Shown here: positions 1-8,964 of the stretch, piece by piece
Layout: every line of letters starts with the position of its first letter
Position numbering within the stretch: position 1 is the first letter of the stretch
Source of the DNA: Nocardia vinacea
GTDB lineage: Bacteria; Actinomycetota; Actinomycetes; Mycobacteriales; Mycobacteriaceae
Reading direction: 5' to 3'
Length of the DNA: 64,000 nt
Assembly (NCBI RefSeq): GCF_035920345.1
Contig: NZ_CP109149.1
Coordinates: forward strand, 9,176,001 to 9,240,000
Notes under the pieces: generated by a model
Told to the model about the DNA's origin: nothing
Seen by the model: the letters and a program-made list of their open reading frames with translations, nothing else
The model's database searches: none
Position numbers and translations under genes: made by a program

Positions 1-1113
1 GACATGGGTGGCGCCGGTGGGCGCGAACCCGATCGGTGCGACATCGTAAGAGCTGACGCAGATTCCGCGCGCGGGCTGGAAGGATCGCCACGCGTTGTGG
101 GTGCGGTCGTCGTCGGTGTCCATATTGACGAAGGTTGTGCTGGTGGTGAACCCGAGTTCGGCCGGGGTGGCGTCCAGGCCCATGTGCAGCACGAAACCGG
201 ATACGCCGATTCGCCTGGTAGCCAGATCATCTCGTACCGCAGCGGGCAGATCGATGCCTTCGAGCATTCCGTAGGTGGTCGGCAGCGAGGCGTTGGACAC
301 TACGTCGGGAGCGGTGACCTCGGTGCCGTCATCGAGCCGGACGCCAAATACCTGGTCCGCATCGGTGAGAATGGCCTCGACCGCGGTGTTGAACCGCACC
401 GCACCGCCCGCCTGCAGGAAGGCGTCGAGGATGGCGGTGGACATGGCTTGTGAGCCGCCGCGCAGATGCCATGGCTTGAATTCGAAGTAGGCGAACAAGG
501 TAAGCGCCAGATCCTGGAACCGCAGCTTCGACGGCGGCTGCCCGAGATAGGTCCAGTACATACCGAGCGCGACCTTGATCCGGTCGTCGTCGAAGAACTC
601 GTCGAGCACCGCCTTCAGCGGCCGCAGCCCGTATTCGAACAGCACCGGGTCGATCTGCTCGACCGGCATCCCGCGCATGGCGGCGATCTGCCAGAACGTC
701 ACCTGCTTCAGCAATTCGAAGAACTTCGCCGTCCGGTCGCGGTTGCCGGGGAACTCGGCTTCGATAGCGTCGATTGCGGCATCCCAGTCCGCGGGCAGCG
801 TGAGATCGAGCTGCCCGGGAATCACCGCACGGTACAGGTCATGCTCCTGTACGAATTCAAGCTTGTCGGCGATACCCAGCTGCTGGAACAGGCCCTCCCG
901 CAACGACATCGGCTGCCCGTCGGCACCGACACCCGAAAGTTGGTGCAGCGCAACCTCGAATTCGAAACGTCCACGGCGGAACGAAGTTCCGCAGCCGCCG
1001 GGAACGTTGTGCCGCTCCAGCAGCAGAGTTCGCGCACCCGCGCGCTGCAAGGTGGCCGCGGCCGTCAGCCCGGCATTGCCAGCGCCGATGACGATGGCGT
1101 CGTAATCGGTCAC
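1..1113 (-). CDS. FAD-dependent oxidoreductase, phytoene-desaturase-like (3' end outside window)
   Basis: Reads from a GTG at 1113 leftwards off the window, so only the first 371 codons are visible and the C-terminus is missing. The N-terminus has a Rossmann FAD-binding motif (VIGAGNAGLTAA, residues about 8-19), an acidic residue ending strand 2 (LLLERH) and PGGCGTSFRRG, the pattern of CrtI-type carotenoid desaturases and related NAD(P)/FAD amine-oxidase-fold enzymes. The middle part (LRGGSQAMSTAILDAFLQAGG..VRFNTAVEAIL) also fits that family. The start overlaps the stop of the upstream NTF2-like gene by four bases (GTGA), which indicates translational coupling. The substrate cannot be told from sequence; it may be a retinol-saturase-like or carotenoid enzyme. 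Family confident, function open. Confidence 0.8.
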   Translation of the reverse strand, partial: MTDYDAIVIGAGNAGLTAAATLQRAGARTLLLERHNVPGGCGTSFRRGRFEFEVALHQLSGVGADGQPMSLREGLFQQLGIADKLEFVQEHDLYRAVIPGQLDLTLPADWDAAIDAIEAEFPGNRDRTAKFFELLKQVTFWQIAAMRGMPVEQIDPVLFEYGLRPLKAVLDEFFDDDRIKVALGMYWTYLGQPPSKLRFQDLALTLFAYFEFKPWHLRGGSQAMSTAILDAFLQAGGAVRFNTAVEAILTDADQVFGVRLDDGTEVTAPDVVSNASLPTTYGMLEGIDLPAAVRDDLATRRIGVSGFVLHMGLDATPAELGFTTSTTFVNMDTDDDRTHNAWRSFQPARGICVSSYDVAPIGFAPTGATHV

Positions 1114-1526
1114 GCCTGCGCCGCCTCACGCTGCAACTGCTCGGTGGCCTCGGCCTTGATCTGCTCGAACTGCTCACCCATGCGTGCGGCCAACGCCTGC
1201 GCGGCCGAGAGCGGACGCACCATCACCATGAAGTCGTCGATCTTGCCGTGCTCGTCGAAATGCAGGAAGTCGCAGCCGGTGAGCTGCTTGCCGTCGACGG
1301 TGGCCTCGAAGACGAAGGCGTGGTCGCGGCCATTCGCGTCGGCGATCTCGCGTACATAGCGGAAGTCCTCGAATACGCGGATCACCCCACGCAGGATGGC
1401 CGCGGTGATCGCCTTGCCCGGATACGGCTTGAACGCGACCGGACTGGTGAACACCACGTCGTCGGCCAGCAACGCCTCGATTGCGGCCTCGTCGCGGGCC
1501 TCCACGGCTGCACGGAAGGGATGCAT
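1110..1526 (-). CDS. NTF2-like / SnoaL-like domain protein
   Basis: A 138-residue single-domain protein (MHPFRAAVEARDEAAIEALLADDVVFTSP..) with the length and helix-then-curved-sheet pattern of SnoaL/NTF2-like proteins, a fold used both by small isomerases or hydrolases and by non-catalytic pocket proteins. I chose ATG 1526 because AAAGGTGGAGCG sits directly before it; another ATG lies 21 bases upstream without such a site. The gene is coupled to the downstream FAD oxidoreductase (4-base overlap) and diverges from a PadR regulator, so the two enzymes probably form one PadR-controlled unit. Substrate unknown. Confidence 0.75.
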   Translation of the reverse strand: MHPFRAAVEARDEAAIEALLADDVVFTSPVAFKPYPGKAITAAILRGVIRVFEDFRYVREIADANGRDHAFVFEATVDGKQLTGCDFLHFDEHGKIDDFMVMVRPLSAAQALAARMGEQFEQIKAEATEQLQREAAQA

Positions 1527-1551
1527 CGCTCCACCTTTCATAGTCAATTAT

Positions 1552-1613
1552 TTGTCTATCAACTCCGAACGGTATCCGTGTATATGCTCTGGTGTCTATA
1601 GTTGATTAGACAA
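1552..1613. promoter_or_regulatory. Candidate PadR operators in the divergent intergenic region
   Basis: TGTCTA-N8-TAGACA (1593-1612) is a perfect 6-bp dyad just upstream of the padR-type gene. A second TGTCTA with following TCAACT (1553-1564) is the reverse complement, minus one base, of the AGTTGATTAGACAA at 1600-1613. PadR proteins commonly bind dyads with an 8-bp centre (family knowledge); assignment to this PadR is inference from position. Confidence 0.5.
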
Positions 1614-1650
1614 GAATTTGAATAATAATCGAGGGTGGTAGCCTGAGCGG

Positions 1651-2250
1651 ATGGCGTTACGTGACGCGGTGCTGGCCGCTCTGCTGGAAGGGGAGACGTC
1701 CGGCTATGACCTTGCCAAAGGCTTCGACGCCTCGGTGGCGAACTTCTGGATGGCCACTCCCCAGCAGCTCTACAAGGAACTCGAGCGGATGGCCGCCGAA
1801 GGCTTGATCGAGACCCGGGTCGTGCAGCAGGAGCGTCGTCCGAATAAGCGCCTGCACGCCATCACGGCGGCCGGTCGGGCTGCGCTGCGCGCATTCATCG
1901 CCGAGCCCGCCAAACCTACCGCCGTCCGCGACGAATTGATGGTCAAGGTACAGGGCATGGACGCCGACGATGCGCCGACCGTACGCGCCGCGGTGGCCGA
2001 GAAGCTGGACTGGTCCAAGGCGAAACTGGCTCGCTACGAACGCTTGCGCGCCCGGCTGCTCGATGGGCGCAGCGAACAGGCGTATCTGGCCGAGGCCGAG
2101 CGCATCGGTCCCTACCTGACCTTGCTGCGCGGAATCTCCTTCGAGCAGGAGAACATTCGCTGGGGGGAGTTCGCACTGGCTGCCATCGACCGGCGTATCG
2201 CTTCGGGATCCGCGACCCCGGCCGATCTGGACTCGATCACTCCGCGGTGA
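1651..2250 (+). CDS. PadR-family transcriptional regulator
   Basis: A 199-residue protein. Residues 1-75 are a PadR winged helix (LRDAVLAALLEGETSGYDLAKGF, then a basic wing QQERRPNKRLHAIT). The C-terminal ~100 residues are a helical, charged dimerisation domain of the PadR C-terminal type (KLARYERLRARLLDG..). ATG start at 1651. It is divergent from the NTF2-like/FAD oxidoreductase pair, and the gap holds dyads that could be its operators, so autoregulation and repression of the neighbours is the natural reading. The inducer is unknown. Confidence 0.85.
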   Translation: MALRDAVLAALLEGETSGYDLAKGFDASVANFWMATPQQLYKELERMAAEGLIETRVVQQERRPNKRLHAITAAGRAALRAFIAEPAKPTAVRDELMVKVQGMDADDAPTVRAAVAEKLDWSKAKLARYERLRARLLDGRSEQAYLAEAERIGPYLTLLRGISFEQENIRWGEFALAAIDRRIASGSATPADLDSITPR

Positions 2251-2337
2251 GTGCCGACCGTATTCGGCGAGCGTGTTCCAGCCCGTCCGTCGAGGCTGAG
2301 GCCGCCCTGCGATGGCGCGGTGTGCCAGAATTCGCGG

Positions 2338-3054
2338 GTGTGCAGTCCCGTGATCGACGTTGCGGTGGGCAGCGATATCGGCAGACGCTATACGGCGAAT
2401 TTCGATGTCACCTATCTCCGTGAGCAGCCGTTGCTAGCGCTGGTGGCCGATGGCATGGGAGATGGGCCGGGCAGCGCGGCGGCGGGGAGGACTGCGGTAG
2501 ATATCTTCGTCGAACACGTCGCGGATGCGGTCGAACTCGGGCCGGACACGCTGCGTGCCGCAGTGGCGGCGGCGCATGCTCGGGTGAGTCGGATCGGTCA
2601 GGAATTGCGGACTTTGGCCGGATGCACACTGACCGCCATGGTCGCCGCGCCGCAGGGCTGCTGGCTCGTGCAGATCGGTGACTCCCGGGTGTATCGGCTG
2701 CGCGCCGGGCTGCTCGAACTACTGACAACCGACCACACGATGGCGTGGCTCGGCGCTGTGCACGGCTGGTATCCGTTCGATTCACCGCAGGCCGCGTCGG
2801 CGCGGTATCAGCTGACCCGCTACATCGGACACAGTGACTCGCCGGAACCGGATGTGCTGAGCGTGACGATGCAACCCGGCGATAGGTACCTGCTGTGCAC
2901 CGACGGTGTATCCGAGCAGGTCGGCTACGACGACCTCCGGAACTGGTTGAGCCGTGGCGTCAATCCGCAGTCCGTTGTCGTCAGGCTTTTGGCTGCCGCC
3001 GATCGGGCGGGCGGAAACGACAACGCGACGGCTATCGTCCTCTACGTCAACTGA
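2338..3054 (+). CDS. PP2C-family serine/threonine protein phosphatase
   Basis: A metal-dependent phosphatase expected to dephosphorylate Ser/Thr residues. All core PP2C motifs are visible: SDIGRRYTANFD near the N-terminus, the metal-binding DGMGDGPGS (about residue 38), GDSRVYRL, LCTDGVSE and the terminal GGNDNATAIVL. It is a stand-alone domain of about 238 residues without a membrane segment or an adjacent kinase gene. The start is uncertain: the frame is open back to a GTG at 2251 that abuts the padR stop, but the PP2C fold begins within ten residues of GTG 2338, so I prefer the shorter form. Co-transcription with padR is possible. Confidence 0.8.
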   Translation: MCSPVIDVAVGSDIGRRYTANFDVTYLREQPLLALVADGMGDGPGSAAAGRTAVDIFVEHVADAVELGPDTLRAAVAAAHARVSRIGQELRTLAGCTLTAMVAAPQGCWLVQIGDSRVYRLRAGLLELLTTDHTMAWLGAVHGWYPFDSPQAASARYQLTRYIGHSDSPEPDVLSVTMQPGDRYLLCTDGVSEQVGYDDLRNWLSRGVNPQSVVVRLLAAADRAGGNDNATAIVLYVN

Positions 3055-3183
3055 ATTATCTTTCGGTACAACCAATTTGATGCTCGGGACGGTGTGAACG
3101 TCAACCGACTCACGCTTGCCTGGAACGCAATCGCCCTTGATGGAGCGGTGCGCCGATTCGCTAATCGGAGTAGGGGGTCAGTC

Positions 3184-3207
3184 TGAGGCGCAGGGGCATT
3201 CGCCTCA
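3184..3207. terminator. Hairpin between convergent genes
   Basis: TGAGGCG (3184-3190) pairs with CGCCTCA (3201-3207) across a 10-nt loop. It lies between the convergent phosphatase and chelatase genes and could act as a weak bidirectional terminator. There is no U-tract. Confidence 0.3.
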
Positions 3208-3242
3208 TGCACGGAACTGTTCGGAGGTCGTTCGGCCGAAGA

Positions 3243-4145
3243 TCAGGCAGAGAGGCTCAATGCGCCGGTGAGCGCGGTGTCGTAGCGGTCCCAAACTATT
3301 TCGGTCAATGCCGTATCCGGCCCGATGACCTGCGCATGCACCACCTCGGGCGCGGCGGCCACCAGGCGGTCGGTCAACAGCCCCGGCGCGAGGAACCACG
3401 GCGCCACGAGCGCCCGCTCGGCACCTCGGGCGCGCAAACGCGAAATTGCCTGGGTGACAGAAGGTTCGGTGGTGGCGAAGCAGACCTCGGTAAGCCAGCC
3501 GGTCATCGCCGCGAGCTGTCTGGCCACCTCGCTGGTCCGCGCATTTGCCGTCGCGGATGCCGCCCCAACTGCGGCCACGACGACCCCTACTGGTTCACCA
3601 TGCCGCGGCCAGGTCGCCGGTCCCAGCGCGGCCAGGGTGCGGTCGCGGAGGGTAGTGACGAGTCGCGGGTCCGGCCCGAGAACGTCGGCTTGGGTCAGCG
3701 CGAGTTGGGGGTGGGCGGTGCGGGCGGCAGCAAGCAGTCCGGGTAGATCGACTCGCGCATGGTAAGCGCTGCCCAACAGCAACGGTGCCACGACCGCATG
3801 CGTGTGCCCTTGCGCGGCAATGGCATTCACGACCTGCTCGACCGACGGCGCATTCAGATCGAGGAACGCGAGCCGCACATCGATATCCGGCCGGGCGGCG
3901 GCAATATCGGCCACGACCGCCGACATCGTCGCGGCCGAGCGCGGATCCCGACTGCCGTGTGCCACCGCGATGAGCGCCGGCCTGGGCTCCGCGTATTCGC
4001 CGATCGGCGTGGCAGCCGTCACCCGGACAGGCCCGAATATCGGTCTACTCGGTCCCTGTCCGTGGTCCGATAAGCGCTCCAGTTCCGCCCACATGGACCC
4101 GCCCGGTAGCCGCGCCACCGAGCCGATACCTGCGGGCGAATTCAC
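3243..4145 (-). CDS. Sirohydrochlorin chelatase (CbiX/SirB-like)
   Basis: Inserts a metal into sirohydrochlorin; next to sirA the likely product is siroheme (Fe), the SirA cofactor. The core begins PALIAVAHGSRDPRS, the CbiX active-site region with the catalytic His, and a second half repeats the fold (GVVVAAVGAAS..ALVAPWFLAPGLLTDRL), so this is a two-domain long form of about 300 residues. GTG 4145 is taken as start because it follows the cysN stop by one base; ATG 4094 is an alternative that still keeps the whole domain. It is the last gene of the sulfate operon. Metal specificity (Fe or Co) is inferred from context. Confidence 0.8.
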   Translation of the reverse strand: MNSPAGIGSVARLPGGSMWAELERLSDHGQGPSRPIFGPVRVTAATPIGEYAEPRPALIAVAHGSRDPRSAATMSAVVADIAAARPDIDVRLAFLDLNAPSVEQVVNAIAAQGHTHAVVAPLLLGSAYHARVDLPGLLAAARTAHPQLALTQADVLGPDPRLVTTLRDRTLAALGPATWPRHGEPVGVVVAAVGAASATANARTSEVARQLAAMTGWLTEVCFATTEPSVTQAISRLRARGAERALVAPWFLAPGLLTDRLVAAAPEVVHAQVIGPDTALTEIVWDRYDTALTGALSLSA

Positions 4146-4146
4146 C

Positions 4147-5436
4147 TCAGACCCCGACCTCGACCGCGGACAGCACGTCACCGACCAGACCGGCGGCGAG
4201 GGTATTGCCGCCCGCCGGATCGATGAGCAGGAAGCTGCCGGTGTGCCGGTTGACGCGGTAGTCGTCGGCCGCGATCGGCTCGGCGACGCGCACCGAGATG
4301 CGGCCGATATCGTTGAGCGCCAACGACTCCGGGCTCGCTTCCGCGGTCAGGTTCTGCTCGTCGAACCGCTCGACGAGCGCGCCGACGATCGCCTGCGTGG
4401 TGCGGGTGCCGTGCTTGAGCAGCAGGCGCGCGCCGGGGCGCAGCGGCTTATCGCCGAGCCAGCAGACGGTCGCGTCGAAGGTGTCGATCGGCTCCGGCGC
4501 ATCGGCGGGGGAGGCGATGATGTCACCGCGCGAGATGTCCACATCGTCGGCCAGGATCAGCGTGACGCTGCGGCCGACCTGTGCGACCGCGAGCTCACCA
4601 TCGGGGGTATCGACCCGCTCGACGGTGGAGCGAATTCCCGAGGGCAGTACGACGATTTCGTCGCCGGGCGAGACCGAGCCCGCCGCGATCTGGCCCGCGT
4701 AGCCGCGGTAGTCCGGGTATTCGGCGGTGCGCGGCCGGATCACGTACTGCACCGGGAAGCGCAGGCCGAGCGCATGCTCGCCCGAGCTGTCGGCGTCCAC
4801 CGGCACCGATTCGAGGTGCTCGATCAGCGAAGGCCCGTCGTAGTACGGAGTGTTCGCCGAGCGCGAGGCGATATTGTCACCGTGCAGTGCAGAGACCGGA
4901 ATCTCCAGTACATCGTCGGCAGCCCAGCCGAGCGTGCTGGTGAGGGTGTTGAATTCGGCCGAGATCGCGGCGAATACGGTCGCCGGGTCATCGACCAGGT
5001 CGATCTTGTTCACCGCGAGCACCAGCTTCGGCACGCCGAGCAGCGCGAGTACCGCGGCATGCCGACGGGTCTGCTCGATGACGCCCTTGCGCGCGTCGAC
5101 GAGCAGGATCACCAGCTGCGCGGTGGACGCGCCGGAGACGGTGTTGCGGGTGTACTGCACATGCCCGGGCGTATCCGCGAGCACGAAAGAACGCTTGGGC
5201 GTTGCGAAGTAGCGGTAGGCGACATCGATGGTGATGCCCTGCTCGCGTTCCGCGCGCAGCCCGTCCACGAGCAGCGAAAGATCCGGTGTGGCAAGACCTT
5301 TGTCCACCGACGCGCGGGTGACGGCGTCGATCTGGTCGGCCAGTACGGATTTCGTATCGTAGAGCAGGCGTCCGACCAGGGTGGACTTACCGTCGTCGAC
5401 AGAACCGGCGGTGGCCAGCCTCAGTAGGTCGGACAT
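4147..5436 (-). CDS. cysN: Sulfate adenylyltransferase subunit 1 (GTPase)
   Basis: The GTP-hydrolysing subunit of ATP sulfurylase; with CysD it makes APS from sulfate and ATP. At 429 residues it has an EF-Tu-like G domain with GSVDDGKST (near residue 12), DTPGH and NKID, followed by two beta-barrel domains. It ends there: the APS-kinase (CysC) domain fused in the ~600-residue M. tuberculosis CysNC is absent. This fits the APS-type reductase (CysH) in the same operon, which needs no PAPS. It starts one base after the cysD stop and stops one base before the chelatase. Confidence 0.95.
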   Translation of the reverse strand: MSDLLRLATAGSVDDGKSTLVGRLLYDTKSVLADQIDAVTRASVDKGLATPDLSLLVDGLRAEREQGITIDVAYRYFATPKRSFVLADTPGHVQYTRNTVSGASTAQLVILLVDARKGVIEQTRRHAAVLALLGVPKLVLAVNKIDLVDDPATVFAAISAEFNTLTSTLGWAADDVLEIPVSALHGDNIASRSANTPYYDGPSLIEHLESVPVDADSSGEHALGLRFPVQYVIRPRTAEYPDYRGYAGQIAAGSVSPGDEIVVLPSGIRSTVERVDTPDGELAVAQVGRSVTLILADDVDISRGDIIASPADAPEPIDTFDATVCWLGDKPLRPGARLLLKHGTRTTQAIVGALVERFDEQNLTAEASPESLALNDIGRISVRVAEPIAADDYRVNRHTGSFLLIDPAGGNTLAAGLVGDVLSAVEVGV

Positions 5437-5437
5437 A

Positions 5438-6367
5438 TCAGAAATATCCCTCTCGCTTGCGGTCTTCCATCGCGGCCTCGGACACTCGGTCGTCGCCGCG
5501 GGTAGCGCCGCGCTCGGTCAAACGGGACGCGGCGACCTCGGCGAGAATCGCCTCGTTATCGGCCGCGTCGGAAAGAATTGCGCCGGTGGAGGATCCGTCG
5601 CCGACGGTGCGGTAGCGCACCGAACGGGTCTCGAGCACCTCACCATCGCGTGGGCCGCCCCAGACGCCGGGGGTCATCCACATGCCGTCGCGCTGGTACA
5701 CCGGACGCTCGTGCGAGTAGTAGATGCTCGCCAGATCGACATCCTCACGTGCGATGTAGCGCCAGATATCGAGTTCGGTCCAGTTGCTCAGCGGGAACAC
5801 CCGGACGTGCTCGCCGGGAGCATGCTTGCCGTTGTACAGATTCCACAGCTCGGGCCGCTGCCGCTTCGGATCCCACTGCCCGAAGGCATTGCGCAGCGAG
5901 AAGATTCGTTCCTTGGCGCGCGAACGCTCTTCATCGCGACGGCCACCGCCGAAGACCGCGTCGAAGCGGTGCTCGGTGATGGCGTCCAGCAGTGGAACCG
6001 TCTGTAGGGGATTGCGGATGCCGTCCGGGCGCTCGGTGAGCCTGCCATCGGCCAGATAGTCCTCGACCTTCGCGACATGCAGTCGCAGGCCGTACTTTTC
6101 GACCACCTTGTCGCGGAATTCGAGCACCTCGGGCAGGTTGTGCCCGGTGTCGATGTGCAGCAGCGCGAACGGCAGCGGCGCGGGCCAGAAGGCCTTGAGC
6201 GCGAGGTGCAGCAGCACCGTGGAATCCTTACCGCCGGAGAACAGGATCACCGGCCGCTCGAATTCGCCTGCCACCTCACGGAAAATATGGATCGACTCCG
6301 ACTCCAACGCCGCGAGGGTGTCGAAGTCGGTGATGCCCAAGGAACGTGCGCTGATGGTTTCGGTCAT
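5438..6367 (-). CDS. cysD: Sulfate adenylyltransferase subunit 2
   Basis: Catalytic subunit of ATP sulfurylase, 309 residues. The PP-loop SGGKDSTVLLHLALKAF (about residues 49-65) binds ATP; GGGRRDEERSRAKERIFS and the C-terminal YRTVGD...EGYF are typical CysD signatures. ATG 6367 was chosen because its ATGA overlaps the cysH stop, giving translational coupling; the frame stays open further upstream but there it only reads through cysH. It acts in the cytoplasm as the CysDN complex. Confidence 0.95.
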   Translation of the reverse strand: MTETISARSLGITDFDTLAALESESIHIFREVAGEFERPVILFSGGKDSTVLLHLALKAFWPAPLPFALLHIDTGHNLPEVLEFRDKVVEKYGLRLHVAKVEDYLADGRLTERPDGIRNPLQTVPLLDAITEHRFDAVFGGGRRDEERSRAKERIFSLRNAFGQWDPKRQRPELWNLYNGKHAPGEHVRVFPLSNWTELDIWRYIAREDVDLASIYYSHERPVYQRDGMWMTPGVWGGPRDGEVLETRSVRYRTVGDGSSTGAILSDAADNEAILAEVAASRLTERGATRGDDRVSEAAMEDRKREGYF

Positions 6368-7098
6368 GACTGATGCAACCCGCATTCGGTCTTGGCGAGG
6401 CCGGCCCAGCGGCCGCTTCGCGGATCGGAGCCCGGCTCCGGCTTCCGTGTGCACGGAGCGCAGCCGATGGACGGATATCCCTCCTCCACCAGGGGATTGA
6501 CGAGGATGCCGTGCTGTTCGATATAGGCCTGCATCTCGTCGTCGGACCAGGCGGCGATCGGGTTGATCTTCACCAGTCCGAACGCCTCGTCGAACGAGAT
6601 GAGCGGGGAGTTGGCCCGGGTCGGGGCCTCCACCCGGCGGATGCCGGTGACCCAGGCGTTGTAACCGCCGAGCGAGCGCTTCAGCGGCACAACCTTGCGC
6701 AACCGGCAGCATTCACCGGCATCACGCGTGAACAAGTCCTTGCCGAGCAGCTGATCCTGTTCGGCCACAGTGCTTTCCGGCCGCACATTGATCACATTGA
6801 CGCCGTATACGGCCTCCACCGCATCCCGGGTGCCGATGGTCTCGGCGAAGTGGTATCCGGTATCCAGGAAGAGCACGTCCACGCCCGAATGCACTTGGGC
6901 GGCAAGGTGAACCAGCACGCCGTCCTGCATATTCGAGGCGACGATGTAGCCGGTGCCGAAGACGTCCTCGGTCCATCGCAGCAAATCCAGTGCCGTGGCG
7001 TCGGCACCGAGTTCGGCCGCGCCTTTTTCGGCGATCGCCCGCAATTCGTCTTCCGACAGCTTCGCGGGAAGGTCCGCCGTTACTTGATCCGTTGTCAC
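6364..7098 (-). CDS. cysH: Adenylyl-sulfate (APS) reductase
   Basis: Reduces activated sulfate to sulfite with thioredoxin. The paired cysteines ECCRLRK, the CAPC pair (GCAPCTRKP) and the terminal KTECGLH catalytic Cys are all present. The CC...CxxC set marks a [4Fe-4S] enzyme, which is typical of APS reductases and not of the PAPS reductases of enterobacteria. GTG 7098 is chosen because GGGAGA lies 8 bases upstream; the product is 244 residues. It sits 14 bases after sirA and overlaps cysD by four. APS rather than PAPS specificity is inferred from the Fe-S ligands and from the lack of an APS-kinase domain on CysN. Confidence 0.93.
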   Translation of the reverse strand: MTTDQVTADLPAKLSEDELRAIAEKGAAELGADATALDLLRWTEDVFGTGYIVASNMQDGVLVHLAAQVHSGVDVLFLDTGYHFAETIGTRDAVEAVYGVNVINVRPESTVAEQDQLLGKDLFTRDAGECCRLRKVVPLKRSLGGYNAWVTGIRRVEAPTRANSPLISFDEAFGLVKINPIAAWSDDEMQAYIEQHGILVNPLVEEGYPSIGCAPCTRKPEPGSDPRSGRWAGLAKTECGLHQS

Positions 7099-7112
7099 GC
7101 TAGTTCTCCCAT

Positions 7113-8924
7113 TTACCGAAGGTCGGCCTCGTCGGCACGAACCGCCCACTGAGCGAACCGTTCGCCGTCCTCGCGGTGCTTGATGAAGTTGCGCACCACC
7201 CGTTCGATGTAGTCACCGAGCTCGTTGGTGGTCACCTTGTGCTGACGCAGTTTGCGACCGAAGGCGCTGTCGAAGCCGAGGCTGCCACCGAGATGAACCT
7301 GGAAACCCTCGACATGATTCCCGGCGCCGTCATCGATCAGCTGACCTTTGAAACCGATATCGGCGACCTGCGCACGCGCGCAGGAGTTCGGGCAGCCGTT
7401 GATATTGATGGTCACCGGAACGTCCAGCTGCGCATTGAGATCCGCGAGTCGCTCCTCCAACTCCGGCACCAGCGCCTGGGACCGCTTGCGGGTCTCGGCG
7501 AAAGAGAGCTTGCAGAATTCGATCCCGGAGCAGGCCATCAGGTTCCGGCGCCACAGCGACGGACGTGCCTGCAGGCCAAGGGGTTCCAGCTCGTCGATCA
7601 GCGCGTCGACCTTGTCGTCGGCGATATCGAGCACGATAAGTTTCTGGTACGGGGTGAACCTGATCCGGTCCGAGCCGTACTTCTCCGCCGCCTCGGCGAC
7701 CTTGGTCAGGACGGTGCCCGAAACCCGGCCCGCGATGGGGGAGAAGCCGACCGCATTGAGCCCGTTGCGCAGCTTCTGCACGCCGACGTGATCGATCGGC
7801 TTCTTCGGCTGCTCCGGCGCGGGGCCGTCGATCAGCTTGCGCTTCAGGTACTCGTCCTCGAGCACCTGACGGAACTTCTCGATGCCCCAGTCCTTGATGA
7901 GGAACTTCAGCCGGGCCTTGGTACGCAGGCGGCGGTAGCCGTAGTCGCGGAACAGCGAGACGACGGCCTCCCACACATCGGGAACCTCGTCCAGCGGCAC
8001 CCACACACCGACGCGCTGGGCCAGCATCGGATTCGTCGACAGACCGCCGCCGACCCACAGATCCAGACCCGGGCCGTGTTCCGGGTGATTCACCCCGACG
8101 AACGCGACGTCGTTGATCTCGTGCACCACATCCTGCTGGCCCGAGATCGCGGTCTTGAACTTGCGCGGCAGGTTGGAGTATTCCTTCTTGCCGATGTAGC
8201 GGCGCACGATCTCGTCGATCGCGGGCGTCGGGTCGATGATCTCGGTCAGCGATTCACCGGCCAGCGGCGAGCCGAGCACCACGCGCGGGCAGTCGCCGCA
8301 CGCCTCGGTGGTCTTCAGGCCGACGCCTTCGATCCGCTTCCAGATCTCGGGGACATTCTCGACCTCGATCCAGTGGTACTGGACGTTCTCGCGGTCGGAC
8401 AGGTCGGCTGTGTCGCGGGCGAACTCGGTGGAGATCTGGCCGAGGGTCTTCAGCTGCGCGACGTTCAATGCGCCCGCATCGCAGCGGATGCGCATCATGA
8501 AGTACCTGGCCTCGAGAATGTCGATGTTCTCGTCACCGGTCCAGGTGCCGTCGTAGCCCTGTTCGCGCTGGGTGTAGAGACCCCACCAGCGGAACCGGCC
8601 GCGCAGATCGCCCTTGTCGATGCTGTCGAAGCCCTGCTTGGAATAGATGTTCTCGATCCGGGCCCGGACATTGAGCGGGTTGTCGTCCTTCTTGGACTGC
8701 TCGTTCGGGTTCAGCGGCTCGCGGTAGCCGAGCGCCCACTGGCCCTCGGCCTTGCGGCGCACCGGCTTACCGGTGCGGACCCGCGGACCCGCCGCTACCT
8801 CGGTCCGGGGACGGTCCGGGCGGACCCGTCGTTCGGAGGCCGGGCGGACCGGGCGCGCGTGCTGCCCAGGCCGGGATTCCGGCTGGGGCTGATCCGTGGG
8901 ACCGGCGTCGGTGCTCGACGTCAT
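7113..8924 (-). CDS. sirA: Ferredoxin-dependent sulfite reductase (SirA)
   Basis: Six-electron reduction of sulfite to sulfide using siroheme and a [4Fe-4S] cluster. The ligands are visible as CSGIEFC (C-x5-C) and CPNSC (C-x3-C) near the C-terminal third, and substrate-binding Arg/Lys regions lie in RYFMMRIRCDAG and EACGDCPRVVLGSPL. The length is 603 residues from ATG 8924, which has AGGAG 9 bases upstream. The first ~65 residues are a low-complexity Arg/Pro-rich extension before the conserved GYREPLNPNEQSKKDDNPLNV core. First structural gene of the sulfate operon. Nitrite reductase is the alternative in this family, but the cys neighbours favour sulfite. Confidence 0.93.
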   Translation of the reverse strand: MTSSTDAGPTDQPQPESRPGQHARPVRPASERRVRPDRPRTEVAAGPRVRTGKPVRRKAEGQWALGYREPLNPNEQSKKDDNPLNVRARIENIYSKQGFDSIDKGDLRGRFRWWGLYTQREQGYDGTWTGDENIDILEARYFMMRIRCDAGALNVAQLKTLGQISTEFARDTADLSDRENVQYHWIEVENVPEIWKRIEGVGLKTTEACGDCPRVVLGSPLAGESLTEIIDPTPAIDEIVRRYIGKKEYSNLPRKFKTAISGQQDVVHEINDVAFVGVNHPEHGPGLDLWVGGGLSTNPMLAQRVGVWVPLDEVPDVWEAVVSLFRDYGYRRLRTKARLKFLIKDWGIEKFRQVLEDEYLKRKLIDGPAPEQPKKPIDHVGVQKLRNGLNAVGFSPIAGRVSGTVLTKVAEAAEKYGSDRIRFTPYQKLIVLDIADDKVDALIDELEPLGLQARPSLWRRNLMACSGIEFCKLSFAETRKRSQALVPELEERLADLNAQLDVPVTININGCPNSCARAQVADIGFKGQLIDDGAGNHVEGFQVHLGGSLGFDSAFGRKLRQHKVTTNELGDYIERVVRNFIKHREDGERFAQWAVRADEADLR

Positions 8925-8964
8925 GGGGGTCGCTCCTGCTGGGTGAGGGTACATCCGTGCTGAA

